Part shown: piece by piece, positions 36,130-45,512 of the stretch
How the letters are laid out: the number at the start of each line of letters is the position of its first letter
How positions within the stretch are numbered: the first letter of the stretch is position 1
DNA from: Desulfuromonadaceae bacterium
GTDB lineage: Bacteria; Desulfobacterota; Desulfuromonadia; Geobacterales; Pseudopelobacteraceae
Reading direction: 5' to 3'
DNA length: 54,444 nucleotides
NCBI GenBank assembly: GCA_028712665.1
Contig: JAQTRC010000010.1
Location: 1-54,444 of the forward strand
Made by a program: the position numbers and the translations under genes
The notes under the pieces: generated by a model
The model's database searches: none
What the model saw: only the letters and a program-made list of their open reading frames with translations
Told to the model about the DNA's origin: nothing

Positions 36130-36903
36130 ATGCGGATTGATTACAGCGAACCAAAAAAATCCTATACATCTCCCCAGGCCGGACTGAATCGCCCCAGAAA
36201 TGAATCGTCCGGTTCGCTGGCCCCGGTTGTTATTATTGCCTCTCTGATCTCTTTAGTGTTTGGTTTCGGAAGTGGCTGGACTCTCTCGCAACGATCTGCA
36301 AAAAAGGGTTTCAAGGCAGCCATGGAACAGCAGAGTCTGGAGAACTCGTCCCGGCCTTCGCCTCCAACACCCCAGTCAATTCCAACCCAGTCCCAGGACG
36401 CTATACCTGGAGGGTCCCAAAATCGGCCGGGGACAACCGGAACTCAGGCTACACCCGATCCGCAACTCAGTTTTTACAAAAATCTGCCAAGCGGCCAAAA
36501 AAACAATGCTCTCGGAAGCGGAATAAATGTGAAGGATGACAAGCCGGCAAAACAACCGCTACAGGCCGCCATACCTACAAATTTTACAAAACAGCCACAA
36601 GAGCAGAATACCATTGAGAACATAAGGCCGCCAACTCCAGCGGCAGTTGATAAAACCGCCAGCCATCGGAATGCCAATGTCTTTACCGTGCAGGTCTCAT
36701 CCCATAGCCTGAAATCGGAGGCGGAGACCCTGAAAAACAAGCTGGCAGGCAAAGGATACAGCGTCTACATCGCTGAGTCCAATCAAGGTAACAAGGGTAT
36801 CTGGTATCGTGTCAGGGTAGGCAGGGGGCTGGAACAGGATGCTGCAAAGGAACTGGCCGCTAAACTAGGCAAGGGCGCAATGGCAATTCCAGACAAGGAG
36901 TGA
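36130..36903 (+). CDS. SPOR-domain membrane protein
   Basis: A 257-aa protein with a short cytoplasmic N-terminus, one membrane helix (about residues 30-53, LAPVVIIASLISLVFGFGSGW), a long Pro/Gln/Ser-rich linker and a C-terminal SPOR domain (FTVQVSSHSLKSEAETLKNKLAGKGYSVYI to RVRVGRG). SPOR domains bind glycan strands lacking stem peptides at the division septum, so a role in cell division or peptidoglycan remodelling is likely. Its place next to ftsB and argS fits. Confidence 0.9.
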   Translation: MRIDYSEPKKSYTSPQAGLNRPRNESSGSLAPVVIIASLISLVFGFGSGWTLSQRSAKKGFKAAMEQQSLENSSRPSPPTPQSIPTQSQDAIPGGSQNRPGTTGTQATPDPQLSFYKNLPSGQKNNALGSGINVKDDKPAKQPLQAAIPTNFTKQPQEQNTIENIRPPTPAAVDKTASHRNANVFTVQVSSHSLKSEAETLKNKLAGKGYSVYIAESNQGNKGIWYRVRVGRGLEQDAAKELAAKLGKGAMAIPDKE

Positions 36904-36957
36904 TTGACAGGTCCGGCTCCCGAAATATACCCCAACTTCATGCATTGGAAGTTTTTG

Positions 36958-36987
36958 TTGACAACAAACTATATACCCTGCTATAAA
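36958..36987 (+). promoter_or_regulatory. Strong sigma70-type promoter for the tRNA genes
   Basis: TTGACA at 36958-36963 and TATAAA at 36982-36987, spacer 18. Transcription would start near 36994, a few bases before the tRNA. Confidence 0.75.
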
Positions 36988-37001
36988 GGCTATTCAATTG
37001 T

Positions 37002-37078
<77 letters not shown>

Positions 37079-37090
37079 AATAATTTCAAA

Positions 37091-37120
37091 CCTCTTTGGA
37101 AGTTCCAGAGGGGTTTTTTT
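37091..37120 (+). terminator. Intrinsic terminator between the two tRNA genes
   Basis: CCTC..TGGA (37091-37100) pairs with TCCAGAGG (37104-37111) around a 3-base loop, with two bulged T's, and is followed by seven T's at 37114-37120. The T-run ends exactly at the first base of the next tRNA. Confidence 0.7.
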
Positions 37121-37197
37121 GGCGGTGTAGCTCAGTTGGCTAGAGCAAGCGACTCATATTCGCTAGGTCCGGGGTTCAAATCCCTGCACCGCCACCA
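37121..37197 (+). tRNA. tRNA with CAT anticodon (elongator Met, or Ile2)
   Basis: A 77-nt cloverleaf: acceptor GGCGGTG/CACCGCC, D-arm GCTCAGTTGGCTAGAGC, anticodon arm AGCGACTCATATTCGCT, TTCAAAT loop, encoded CCA. The acceptor and D-arm resemble Bacillus elongator tRNA-Met, while the anticodon arm and variable loop resemble Escherichia coli tRNA-Ile2, in which the C of CAT becomes lysidine. I favour elongator Met. Confidence 0.9.
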
Positions 37198-37201
37198 TCT
37201 T

Positions 37202-37228
37202 GAAGGCACTCCGAAAGGGGTGCCTTTC
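37202..37228 (+). terminator. Hairpin terminator after second tRNA
   Basis: AAGGCAC at 37203-37209 pairs with GTGCCTT at 37220-37226, followed by a short, interrupted T-rich stretch. Confidence 0.55.
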
Positions 37229-37252
37229 GTAATTTGAAGGAGAATCAGGGGC

Positions 37253-37281
37253 TTGCAATTTACTCCCCATGCACCTATAAT
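37253..37281 (+). promoter_or_regulatory. Candidate sigma70 promoter for hisI-hisG-prfA
   Basis: TTGCAA at 37253-37258 and a perfect TATAAT at 37276-37281 with a 17-base spacer. The leader would be about 100 nt to the hisI GTG. Confidence 0.6.
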
Positions 37282-37387
37282 TCTCTGCATTCTTTCGGAA
37301 CCCGGATAAACCGGATAAGTGCGTTAACGAACTTATTTTTTAAAATACTCATAAATATTTTTCTAACTCACTAATAAGGAGAACCAT

Positions 37388-37768
37388 GTGATTCAGATCG
37401 ATTTTGAAAAAATGGGGGGGCTGATCCCTGCAGTAATCCAGGACTACCAGAACGGTGAAGTGTTGATGGTGGCCTTCATGGACAAAAAGACTCTCGACCT
37501 GACATTGAAGGACGGCAAAACCTGGTTTTTCAGCCGTACCCGGAACAAGTACTGGATGAAGGGCGAGGAATCCGGTAATACACAGGAGGTAATGGAAGTG
37601 CTGACCGACTGTGATGCCGATACGGTAGTCATCAAGGTTAAACAGAACGGTTTGGCCGCCTGCCACACCGGCAACCGCAGCTGTTTCTATGTTAAGTGGG
37701 AGAATGACGAATGGGTGGAGCACTCAAATCCGCTCTTCAATCCCGATGACGTCTATAAGAAAATATAA
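37388..37768 (+). CDS. hisI: Phosphoribosyl-AMP cyclohydrolase
   Basis: A 126-aa HisI, which opens the adenine ring of phosphoribosyl-AMP in histidine synthesis. The metal site is DCDADTV (about 75-81), with Cys in [31 protein letters not shown] is the substrate region. It is the stand-alone form without the HisE domain. The start is GTG at 37388 after AAGGAG; an ATG two bases upstream runs into a stop at once. It is 28 bases from hisG. Confidence 0.96.
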   Translation: MIQIDFEKMGGLIPAVIQDYQNGEVLMVAFMDKKTLDLTLKDGKTWFFSRTRNKYWMKGEESGNTQEVMEVLTDCDADTVVIKVKQNGLAACHTGNRSCFYVKWENDEWVEHSNPLFNPDDVYKKI

Positions 37769-37796
37769 ACTCCCAACGAACGAAACAGGAGAGAAA

Positions 37797-38672
37797 ATGT
37801 CAAATGTATTGAATTTCGGTATCCCCAAAGGGAGCCTCGAAGAAGCAACCGTCGCCCTGTTCAAGAAAGCCGGTTGGCAGATCAGCATTTCATCGCGCAG
37901 TTATTTTCCGGGTGTAGACGACGCCGAGATGAACTGCAAGCTGATCCGTCCTCAGGAGATGGCCCGCTACGTGGAGCGAAACACTATTGACGCCGGCATT
38001 GCCGGTCGCGACTGGGTTCGCGAGAATGACTCCGACGTTGTCGAAGTGTGCGAGATGGTCTACTCCAAAGTGTCTCGGCGGCCAGCCCGCTGGGTACTTG
38101 TAGTCAATGGGGACTCAAAGGTCCAGAGTCCGGAAGATCTGCACGGCGCCACCATCTCCACTGAACTGGTCGGATTCACTAAACGTTACTTTGCTGAACG
38201 CAACATCCCGGTAAATGTCGAATTTTCCTGGGGCGCCACCGAAGCAAAGGTAGTAGACGGCCTCTGCGATGCAATCGTTGAAGTGACCGAAACCGGCTCG
38301 ACCATCAAGGCAAACGGCCTCCGCATCGTCTGCGAACTGATGGAGTCGGTGCCTGTGTTGCTGGCCAACAAAGCGGCTTGGGCCGATCCCTGGAAACGGG
38401 CCAAGATAGAGCAAATAGCCACTCTTCTGAAGTCATCCCTGGCGGCTGAGGGGATGGTGGGATTAAAGATGAACGCCCCGGCTGATAAAATTGAGGCCAT
38501 CACAAAAATGCTCCCCAGTCTCAAGAACCCCACCGTCTCCCACCTGTATAATTCTGACTGGCTCTCCGTAGAGAGTATAATGTCCGAAAAAGAGGTTCGC
38601 AAGATTGTTCCGGAGCTCCTAAAACTGGGTGCCGAGGGGATTATAGAATACCCGCTTAACAAGATAATTTAA
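37797..38672 (+). CDS. hisG: ATP phosphoribosyltransferase, long form
   Basis: A 291-aa HisG, catalysing the first step of histidine synthesis. The catalytic part has [20 protein letters not shown] (8-27), [10 protein letters not shown] and the PRPP-binding loop [18 protein letters not shown]. The length indicates the long form with a C-terminal ACT-like domain that binds histidine for feedback control, so HisZ should not be needed. ATG at 37797 follows CAGGAG; the longer frame from 37689 overlaps hisI. Confidence 0.96.
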   Translation: MSNVLNFGIPKGSLEEATVALFKKAGWQISISSRSYFPGVDDAEMNCKLIRPQEMARYVERNTIDAGIAGRDWVRENDSDVVEVCEMVYSKVSRRPARWVLVVNGDSKVQSPEDLHGATISTELVGFTKRYFAERNIPVNVEFSWGATEAKVVDGLCDAIVEVTETGSTIKANGLRIVCELMESVPVLLANKAAWADPWKRAKIEQIATLLKSSLAAEGMVGLKMNAPADKIEAITKMLPSLKNPTVSHLYNSDWLSVESIMSEKEVRKIVPELLKLGAEGIIEYPLNKII

Positions 38673-38708
38673 AAAGAGATACCACCAACCGGTGATGGAT
38701 TACTTAGT

Positions 38709-39776
38709 ATGATGATGGACAAGATTGAAGAACTTGAGCGGCGTTACCAGGAATTGGAGGCACTGCTATCCGATCCGGCAATAATCTCGAACCAGTCTGA
38801 ATTTCGCAGGCTCTCCCGTGAACATTCCGATCTGAGTGAATTGGTTGCGGTCTACCGTCGCTATCGGAAAGTGCTGGTAGATATCGAGGATAACCGCGAA
38901 CTTCTGGCTGATCCGGACATGAAGGAGATGGCCGAAGATGAGCTGAAAAGCCTTGGAGCGGAGAAAGATCAGCTTGATGCAGATATCCGGCTGCTCCTGC
39001 TCCCCAAGGATCCCAACGACAACAAGAGCGTCATCCTGGAGATCCGTGCCGGCACCGGCGGCGATGAGTCAGCACTGTTCGCCGGAGACCTGTTCCGCAT
39101 GTACTCCCGTTTTGCCGATACCAACCGCTGGCGGGTCGAGACCATTTCGGCCTCCGAATCCGAGCGGGGAGGTTTCAAGGAGATCATCGCCTCGGTTGAA
39201 GGAGAAGGGGTTTTTGCCAAGCTAAAGTATGAATCCGGCACCCACCGTGTTCAACGGGTACCGGAAACCGAGGCACAGGGACGGATACACACAAGCGCCT
39301 GCACCGTGGCAATTATGCCGGAAGCTGAAGATGTTGATATAGAGATCCGCCCGGATGATCTGAAGATAGATGTTTATCGTTCTTCCGGCGCTGGCGGTCA
39401 GCATGTCAACACCACCGATTCGGCCGTACGTATCACCCATCTCCCGACCGGCACGGTTGTGGCCTGCCAGGAGGAACGGAGCCAGATCAAGAACCGCGCC
39501 AAGGCGATGAAGGTTTTGAAAACCCGCATCCTGGACAACATCCAGCAGGCCCACGACTCCAAACTGGCTGCAGACCGCAAGCAGCAGGTAGGTAGTGGAG
39601 ACCGCTCCGAGCGGATCCGCACCTACAATTTTCCGCAAGGGCGGATGACCGATCATCGCATCGGCCTGACACTCTATCGACTCGATTCTATAATGGCTGG
39701 AGATATTGCCGAGATTGCGGATGCCCTGAGGGCATATTACCAAATGGAGGCATTGAAGACACAGAGCGAGGGATAA
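38709..39776 (+). CDS. prfA: Peptide chain release factor 1
   Basis: A 355-aa RF1, which reads UAA and UAG. The stop-recognition region contains [18 protein letters not shown] with the tripeptide PET at 185-187 (family PxT), and the catalytic GGQ is at 229-231 in [16 protein letters not shown]. Three ATGs in a row (38709, 38712, 38715) make the exact start ambiguous. The methyltransferase gene prmC, often next to prfA, is not seen downstream. Confidence 0.97.
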   Translation: MMMDKIEELERRYQELEALLSDPAIISNQSEFRRLSREHSDLSELVAVYRRYRKVLVDIEDNRELLADPDMKEMAEDELKSLGAEKDQLDADIRLLLLPKDPNDNKSVILEIRAGTGGDESALFAGDLFRMYSRFADTNRWRVETISASESERGGFKEIIASVEGEGVFAKLKYESGTHRVQRVPETEAQGRIHTSACTVAIMPEAEDVDIEIRPDDLKIDVYRSSGAGGQHVNTTDSAVRITHLPTGTVVACQEERSQIKNRAKAMKVLKTRILDNIQQAHDSKLAADRKQQVGSGDRSERIRTYNFPQGRMTDHRIGLTLYRLDSIMAGDIAEIADALRAYYQMEALKTQSEG

Positions 39777-39813
39777 TACATTTCATTTTTTGCGGGCCGG
39801 GATACACTCGAAT

Positions 39814-40350
39814 ATGTCACATCTTCTTGACAATTACAGACAGCTTATAACAAAAATCGATTCCCTTTGCAGGGGAATCGAATCAGCCCTTGGAGAGCAG
39901 ATAACCTGTTCAGAAGGGTGCAGTTCATGCTGTACATCTTTAACGCTTTTTCCCGTCGAAGCTGCGGCCTTGCGCGACGCACTGGACGCACTCCCGAGTG
40001 AGGAAGCGGAAGTTATCCGTCAGCATGTAGCTCGAAATTCCTCCAGCGAGCGTTGCCCGCTCCTCTCACACCACCGATGCCTGCTCTATATTGCCAGACC
40101 GATCATCTGCCGCACTCATGGACTACCGATAACCTATACCGAAGATCAGCAGCATAAAAGTGATTGTTGCCCGCTCAACATGACCGAAGCTGGACCGGTC
40201 AGCGGTGCTAACGTCATCGATCTGGATATACTCAACACACTGCTGGTGGCTGTCAACTCACTCTACCTTTCGCAAACTGAAGCGGATGATATCCCTGAAC
40301 GACTCACAATCGCCGAAGCGATCAACCTCCGGAAAATCGATGAGGAATGA
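39814..40350 (+). CDS. YkgJ-family cysteine cluster protein
   Basis: A 178-aa protein. CSEGCSSCC near residues 32-40, CPLL near 84 and CRTHGLP near 104 match the CxxxCxxCC pattern of YkgJ (zinc or iron-sulfur binding). I favour ATG at 39814 over a TTG at 39790. The last codons and stop (GATGAGGAATGA) are the first unit of the heptamer repeat. Function is unknown. Confidence 0.82.
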   Translation: MSHLLDNYRQLITKIDSLCRGIESALGEQITCSEGCSSCCTSLTLFPVEAAALRDALDALPSEEAEVIRQHVARNSSSERCPLLSHHRCLLYIARPIICRTHGLPITYTEDQQHKSDCCPLNMTEAGPVSGANVIDLDILNTLLVAVNSLYLSQTEADDIPERLTIAEAINLRKIDEE

Positions 40351-40407
40351 GGAATGAGGGATGAGGGGTGAGGGATGAGAAACAAAACCTTCAACCTTCA
40401 ACCTTCA
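40342..40407. repeat. Heptamer tandem repeats over two convergent gene ends
   Basis: Five units of GAGGRRT (40342-40376: GAGGAAT twice, GAGGGAT, GAGGGGT, GAGGGAT) and, after a short gap, three exact ACCTTCA units (40387-40407). The plus-strand stop at 40348-40350 and the minus-strand amidase stop at 40405-40407 both lie inside. Confidence 0.85.
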
Positions 40408-41679
40408 TTTCAGACTCGTGATATAGCTGCGCACCCCTTCCAGGATACCTTCGGCGGTCATTTCAAGGTAGGCGGGGTCTTTCATGCGGTGTTCTTCCGT
40501 CGCATTCGATAGAAAAGCCGTTTCAACCAGAATGCTTGGCATCGTGGCGCCAACCAGGACATAAAAAGGGCCCTGTTTGACACCCAGATTTTTGACGTCA
40601 CTGTAGCGGGCACGGATTTTTTTGTGCAGCGACTTTTGGACTTCGTCAGCCAGATGAGCGGAATCGTTAAGCTTATAGTTAGCCATCAGGTCGAACAGGA
40701 TCGCCTGCAGCACACTGACCTTTTCGAGCGATGTGCCATTCTCCTTGGCCGCCAGTTGGGCCACCTTGTCCGTCTTGGCCAGATTGAGATAGTAGGTCTC
40801 GATGCCGGACGCCGAACGGTTGGAAGCGGCATTGGCGTGCACGGAGAGAAACAGATCGGCGTTGACCTTGTTTGCAATGGCGGTACGCTCTTCCAGCGGT
40901 ATAAATACATCGGTCGAACGCGTCATAACCACGTCCAGCCCCAGTTCTTCCTTGAAGAGCTCCTTCAGCTTCAGACCAATAGAGAGTACGACATCTTTTT
41001 CCTGGATGCCATTCGGGCCGATTGCCCCAGGGTCATGTCCCCCGTGGCCTGGATCCACCACGATCCGGCGAATCTTGGAGATGACAGGCTTTCTGCTTGG
41101 CTTGCCCTTTTTTTCAACGCTGGCTGGTGGTTCTTCCAGCTTGGGAATCACCATTCTTTCAGGCATTGCAGTGATGGACTGTTCCATTCGGGTAATTTCG
41201 GTGGGACGTTCCCCCCGCACATCTATTATCAGACGGGCAGGATCGGAAAGAGGAAACACTTTGTAATCCTTGATGTTTTCTGTATCCAGAACCACCCGTA
41301 CCACATCCGTCTTGAACTGTCCGACCCGCGCACCTTTCAGCAACCCGTCACCGATGGTTATGTCTCTGACCGAAGCGCCAAGCCTTGTCCGGTTCAGGTC
41401 GATATAGACACGTCCCGGTTTGCCGGAGCTGACCTTGCCCAGTTGATGAGTCTCCCAGGTGACATCCCGGTCAAGTTCAAGCGAAATGCGTGTATAATCC
41501 GGATTCGACCAATGTTTCATCTCGTTCAGCACCGCAGGGGGACGTATGCTGGCCGAAGTCAGCTGGCTGAATGCAGCCTTCTTTTTTTTGCCTCCCTTCT
41601 TCTTGGCGGCGTTCGCCGGAAGCGGGAGAAGCAGAGAGGCGATCAGGAGACAGGTCATTATATGAAGGAGTCTATTCAT
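40405..41679 (-). CDS. N-acetylmuramoyl-L-alanine amidase (AMIN + Amidase_3)
   Basis: A 424-aa periplasmic amidase that cleaves the bond between N-acetylmuramic acid and L-alanine to split daughter cells. A signal peptide (1-24, ending ANA) is followed by a basic Lys-rich stretch, an AMIN domain (about 50-155) for targeting and the Amidase_3 domain with zinc ligands in VVDPGHGGHDPGAIG, EERTAIANK and SVHANA, and VETAFLSNATEE. It resembles AmiC. The stop lies in the heptamer repeat. Confidence 0.94.
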   Translation of the reverse strand: MNRLLHIMTCLLIASLLLPLPANAAKKKGGKKKKAAFSQLTSASIRPPAVLNEMKHWSNPDYTRISLELDRDVTWETHQLGKVSSGKPGRVYIDLNRTRLGASVRDITIGDGLLKGARVGQFKTDVVRVVLDTENIKDYKVFPLSDPARLIIDVRGERPTEITRMEQSITAMPERMVIPKLEEPPASVEKKGKPSRKPVISKIRRIVVDPGHGGHDPGAIGPNGIQEKDVVLSIGLKLKELFKEELGLDVVMTRSTDVFIPLEERTAIANKVNADLFLSVHANAASNRSASGIETYYLNLAKTDKVAQLAAKENGTSLEKVSVLQAILFDLMANYKLNDSAHLADEVQKSLHKKIRARYSDVKNLGVKQGPFYVLVGATMPSILVETAFLSNATEEHRMKDPAYLEMTAEGILEGVRSYITSLK

Positions 41680-41793
41680 GGGGTCACTTTTGATGTCATC
41701 CGGTCTTTTTAAAAAAGGAACTTGCTCTTTTAGCAGATATATCCGAAAGTTTCAACTTATTGGGGCAATATTAACTCAGAGAGTGGAGGGGCC

Positions 41794-42585
41794 ATGAAAG
41801 CAGATCTTAACGGCATTACAATTGCGTACAGCGACAGGGGGAAAGGGCTTCCACTGCTTCTGATCCACGGATTCCCGCTCTGCCGGAATATGTGGCGTCC
41901 ACAGGCCGAGGCGCTGGCCAAGGCCGGCTGCCGGGTGATAACACCGGATCTGCGAGGCTTCGGGGAGAGCAAACTTGCCTCCGAAAATGTGAGTATGGAT
42001 CTCTATGCCGACGATATCGTGGCGCTGCTGGATCATCTGCGGATCGACAAGGCGGTGGTTGGAGGGATGTCCATGGGTGGATATGTGCTTCTAAACTTGA
42101 TGGAGCGTTATCCGGACCGGGTTGCCGCTCCGATCTTCATAGTCACGAAGGCGGGGGGGGACGATGATGCCGGCAAGGCCAGACGGACAGCCCTTGCCGA
42201 AGCCAGCCGGTTACAGGGAATCCTGCCTGTGGCAGAGGCCTTCCGTAATCTCCTCTTCGCCCCTGCAACTCTTATTGACAACCCGGAACTGGTTGACAAC
42301 GTGTTCGGCTGGGTGCGTGCGACCGACCCGCTTGCTGCGGCGGCAGCGCTTATCGCGATGCGGGAGCGGAAGGATTGCGTCTCACTGCTGGGGGGTATCA
42401 GCCAACCGGCCCTCGTGATCGGCGCCGATCAGGATCTGGCCATACCGGTCGAAAATGCACGGATCATTGCTGAAGGGCTTCAGGATGCGGATCTCTGCAT
42501 ACTGCATGGTGGCGGGCATATGGTGAATCTGGAGCAGCCGGAAGGATTCAATGAAGCGATACTTGAGTTCATTGCAGGGCTTTGA
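41794..42585 (+). CDS. Alpha/beta hydrolase
   Basis: A 263-aa serine hydrolase. LLLIHGFPLCRNMW (oxyanion region), the nucleophile elbow GGMSMGGY (Ser near 95), an acid in IGADQDLAIPV and His in HGGGHMVNLEQP complete the triad. Such proteins include esterases, haloperoxidase-like and carboxylester hydrolases; the substrate is unknown. It lies on the opposite strand between the amidase and mutS, and ends 21 bases from the mutS stop. Confidence 0.9.
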   Translation: MKADLNGITIAYSDRGKGLPLLLIHGFPLCRNMWRPQAEALAKAGCRVITPDLRGFGESKLASENVSMDLYADDIVALLDHLRIDKAVVGGMSMGGYVLLNLMERYPDRVAAPIFIVTKAGGDDDAGKARRTALAEASRLQGILPVAEAFRNLLFAPATLIDNPELVDNVFGWVRATDPLAAAAALIAMRERKDCVSLLGGISQPALVIGADQDLAIPVENARIIAEGLQDADLCILHGGGHMVNLEQPEGFNEAILEFIAGL

Positions 42586-42606
42586 AAGGTCAAAATCCGA
42601 TTGTCG

Positions 42607-45219
42607 CTACACCATCCGTTTCAGTTCGTCCAGCAGGTTGAGCGCCTCCAGCGGGGTCAGGGTAGCGATGTTCAGCCTCTTCAAGCGCTGTCGCAACAGA
42701 TCCTCACTCGCTTCGAACAGCGAAAACTGCCTCAGATCCTGTTTGGACTGACTTTTTCGGCTCTTGGCCAGTCGCGGCACACCTTCCTCAAACTCGCCGC
42801 TCTCAAGGTTCCGGAGAATTTCCTTGGCGCGTTCGACGACATCGGACGGCATCCCTGCCAGACGGGCAACCTGGATACCGTAGGAGTGTGACGCTCCACC
42901 CGGAATGATGGTACGCAGGAAGATGACCTGATCGTTCCACTCTCTGACCGCCACAGTGAAGTTTTTAATCCGCTCGCGAGTCGTCGCCAGTTCTGTCAAC
43001 TCGTGATAATGAGTGGCGAAAAGGGTCCTGGCGCGACAGGCAGGAGTGTCGTGAATGTATTCGGCCACCGCCCAGGCTATTGAAACCCCGTCGAAGGTCG
43101 AAGTGCCGCGCCCTATCTCATCCATTACAATCAGACTCTTAGGTGTGGCATTGCGCAGGATACCGGCCGCCTCCATCATCTCCAGCATGAAGGTGGACTG
43201 GCCGCGGGCCAGGTTGTCGCCTGCGCCAACCCGTGTGAATATCCGGTCCGAGATGCCGATGCGGGCCGATGCGGCGGGGACGAAGCTCCCCGCCTGGGCC
43301 ATCAGGCAGATCAGGGCGACCTGGCGCATATAGGTCGATTTACCGGCCATGTTGGGGCCGGTGATCATCAGAAGCTGATTGCAGTCACTGTCCAGCAGGG
43401 TGTCGTTCGGAACGAAGCGTTCTCCCAGATTCATCGATTCAATGACCGGATGACGCCCGTCGCGGATGTCGATCACGTCCATATCGTCGACAAAAGGTTT
43501 GCAATAGTTCCGCTCTGAAGCCACCAGCGCCAGCGAGATAAGTACATCCAGAGTTGCAAGGGAGTCGCCTGTGCGGGCCAGACGCCCGGAATGCCCCGCC
43601 ACCTGTTCGCGGATTTCCTGAAACAGGAAGTATTCCAGATCGCAGATCCTCTCCTCTGCCCCCAGCACCTTTTCCTCGTAACTTTTCAGTTCCTCGGTGA
43701 CAAAGCGTTCGGCGTTGGCCAGGGTCTGGCGGCGGACATAATCAGCCGGTACGGCGGCCAGATTACTCTTTGTTATCTCTATCGAGTAGCCGAAGACCCG
43801 GTTGTATCGAATCTTGAGGGTCGAGATGCCGGTGCGGGCCCGCTCCTTTGCCTCCAGCCGGGCTATGAACCCCTTCCCTTCGCTGCTGATGGAACGCAAC
43901 TCGTCCAGCTCGGCATTGAAGCCGGAGGCGATCATCCCCCCTTCGCGGAGCGAGAATGGGGGGCTTTCGACTATACCCCGCGCCACCAACTCGCGGATGT
44001 CAGCCAAAGGATCGACCGAGGCAAAAAGCGACGTGAGGAGTCCGGAGCTGGCCTGTGCAAGCCGCTCCAACAGGGGGGGGAGATTCACAAGCGAATCGTG
44101 AAGGGAGCGCAGATCGCGCCCTCCGGCGCTGGCCATGCCGATACGACCGTTCAGTCGCTCCAGATCGGCAATTTTCTTCAACTCCGCCGCCAGTTCCTCA
44201 CGCAGAACGGGCGAATCCAGCAGCTCTTCAACGGCATCCAGCCTCTGCCTGATCGGCTCCGCTCCGACCAGGGGGTAGCTTAGCCACTGTTTCATCCGCC
44301 TGGCCCCCATGGCGGTAGCGGTCCGATCCAGACACCCCAGCAGCGATCCGCTCCGCTTCCCCTCGGCCATGCTGGCGGTTATCTCCAGGTTACGCCGGGT
44401 AGCCGGGTCGAGAGCAAGGTGCTGGCTCCGCTGGTAAACGCGGAGGTCCCGGATGTGCGGCAGCGCCGCCTTGCGGTTCTCCCGCAGATAATACAGGGCC
44501 GCAGCGGCTGACAAAAGGGCGGCCGTCGCACCGTCCAGGCCAAGCGCCTCAGCAGACGCGGCCTTAAAATGATCGCAGAGGAGCTTTGTGGAATAGTCGC
44601 GGTCATACACCCAGGCCGGGGCACGGGAAATAATCCGGTCACCAAGAAAAGAGCGCATATCAGCCGGCAGCGTCTCTGGATCGACCCCATCCGGCAGCAG
44701 TATTTCGCGGGGATTTATGCCGACCGATTCAGCCAGCGCCGCAGCCACTCCGGGCAATTCAGTCACCCGGAATTCGCCGGTTGAGACATCCAGAGAGGCG
44801 CATCCCCATTTGCCGCCCCCCCCTTCGCAGAGTGAGAGGAGATAGTTGTTCTCATCGGGGGTAAGACTCTCACTCTCTATAAGCAGCCCGGGGGTAACAA
44901 CCCGCACCACCTCACGCCTCACTATCCCCTTCGCCTGCTTTGGATCTTCAACCTGTTCGCAGATGGCGACCTTGAAACCGGCCTCTATCAGCTTTGCAAC
45001 ATATGGGGAGGCTGAATGAAACGGTACTCCGCAGAATGGTATTTCGTCCGCGCTCCCCTTGTTGCGGGAGGTCAGCGCAATATCCAGGATGCGCGAAGCA
45101 ACCAGGGCGTCATCCAGGAACATTTCATAAAAATCCCCCATCCGAAAAAAGAGGATCGCGTCGGTATAACCCGATTTGATCTCAAGGTACTGCCTCATCA
45201 TGGGGGTTTGTTCTGCCAC
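42607..45219 (-). CDS. mutS: DNA mismatch repair protein MutS
   Basis: An 870-aa MutS. The mismatch-binding N-terminus has the Phe-x-Glu motif in [19 protein letters not shown], followed by connector and lever domains and the ATPase with [15 protein letters not shown] (Walker A), [12 protein letters not shown] (Walker B/signature) and [14 protein letters not shown] place the start at GTG 45219, after a GGAAGG site, giving [11 protein letters not shown]; an ATG at 45264 would add 15 atypical residues. No mutL is seen nearby. Confidence 0.96.
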   Translation of the reverse strand: MAEQTPMMRQYLEIKSGYTDAILFFRMGDFYEMFLDDALVASRILDIALTSRNKGSADEIPFCGVPFHSASPYVAKLIEAGFKVAICEQVEDPKQAKGIVRREVVRVVTPGLLIESESLTPDENNYLLSLCEGGGGKWGCASLDVSTGEFRVTELPGVAAALAESVGINPREILLPDGVDPETLPADMRSFLGDRIISRAPAWVYDRDYSTKLLCDHFKAASAEALGLDGATAALLSAAAALYYLRENRKAALPHIRDLRVYQRSQHLALDPATRRNLEITASMAEGKRSGSLLGCLDRTATAMGARRMKQWLSYPLVGAEPIRQRLDAVEELLDSPVLREELAAELKKIADLERLNGRIGMASAGGRDLRSLHDSLVNLPPLLERLAQASSGLLTSLFASVDPLADIRELVARGIVESPPFSLREGGMIASGFNAELDELRSISSEGKGFIARLEAKERARTGISTLKIRYNRVFGYSIEITKSNLAAVPADYVRRQTLANAERFVTEELKSYEEKVLGAEERICDLEYFLFQEIREQVAGHSGRLARTGDSLATLDVLISLALVASERNYCKPFVDDMDVIDIRDGRHPVIESMNLGERFVPNDTLLDSDCNQLLMITGPNMAGKSTYMRQVALICLMAQAGSFVPAASARIGISDRIFTRVGAGDNLARGQSTFMLEMMEAAGILRNATPKSLIVMDEIGRGTSTFDGVSIAWAVAEYIHDTPACRARTLFATHYHELTELATTRERIKNFTVAVREWNDQVIFLRTIIPGGASHSYGIQVARLAGMPSDVVERAKEILRNLESGEFEEGVPRLAKSRKSQSKQDLRQFSLFEASEDLLRQRLKRLNIATLTPLEALNLLDELKRMV

Positions 45220-45410
45220 TGTTCTCAGCCTTCCACTACAAAATACGATGTGCCGTTGTAGCACACGGGTTTCGGCTTTTCAAGGGAATGACGGGGAGGA
45301 TGGGCGGGTTGCGTTTGTAATGTTATAAGGCTTTGATATCAGCTAAGAACTCAGAGTATGGGATAGCAAGTCGGGAAAGGGAATGCAACAAATTTCCTCA
45401 TATATTTTGA

Positions 45411-45439
45411 TTTACATACTTCTAAAAAATCCATATATT
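45411..45439 (+). promoter_or_regulatory. Candidate sigma70 promoter
   Basis: TTTACA at 45411-45416 and TATATT at 45434-45439 with a 17-base spacer, 74 bases before the membrane-protein ATG. Confidence 0.5.
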
Positions 45440-45512
45440 TTCGAGATTAACAGACAAGAGGATATGTTGGCCGGCTCTGATCAATAATGAGTTAAGCAGG
45501 AGGAGGATTTCT

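Noticed and set aside
40624..41712. Antisense open frame of 362 codons opposite the amidase
   Set aside because: The minus-strand frame has a full signal peptide and amidase motifs; this one has none.
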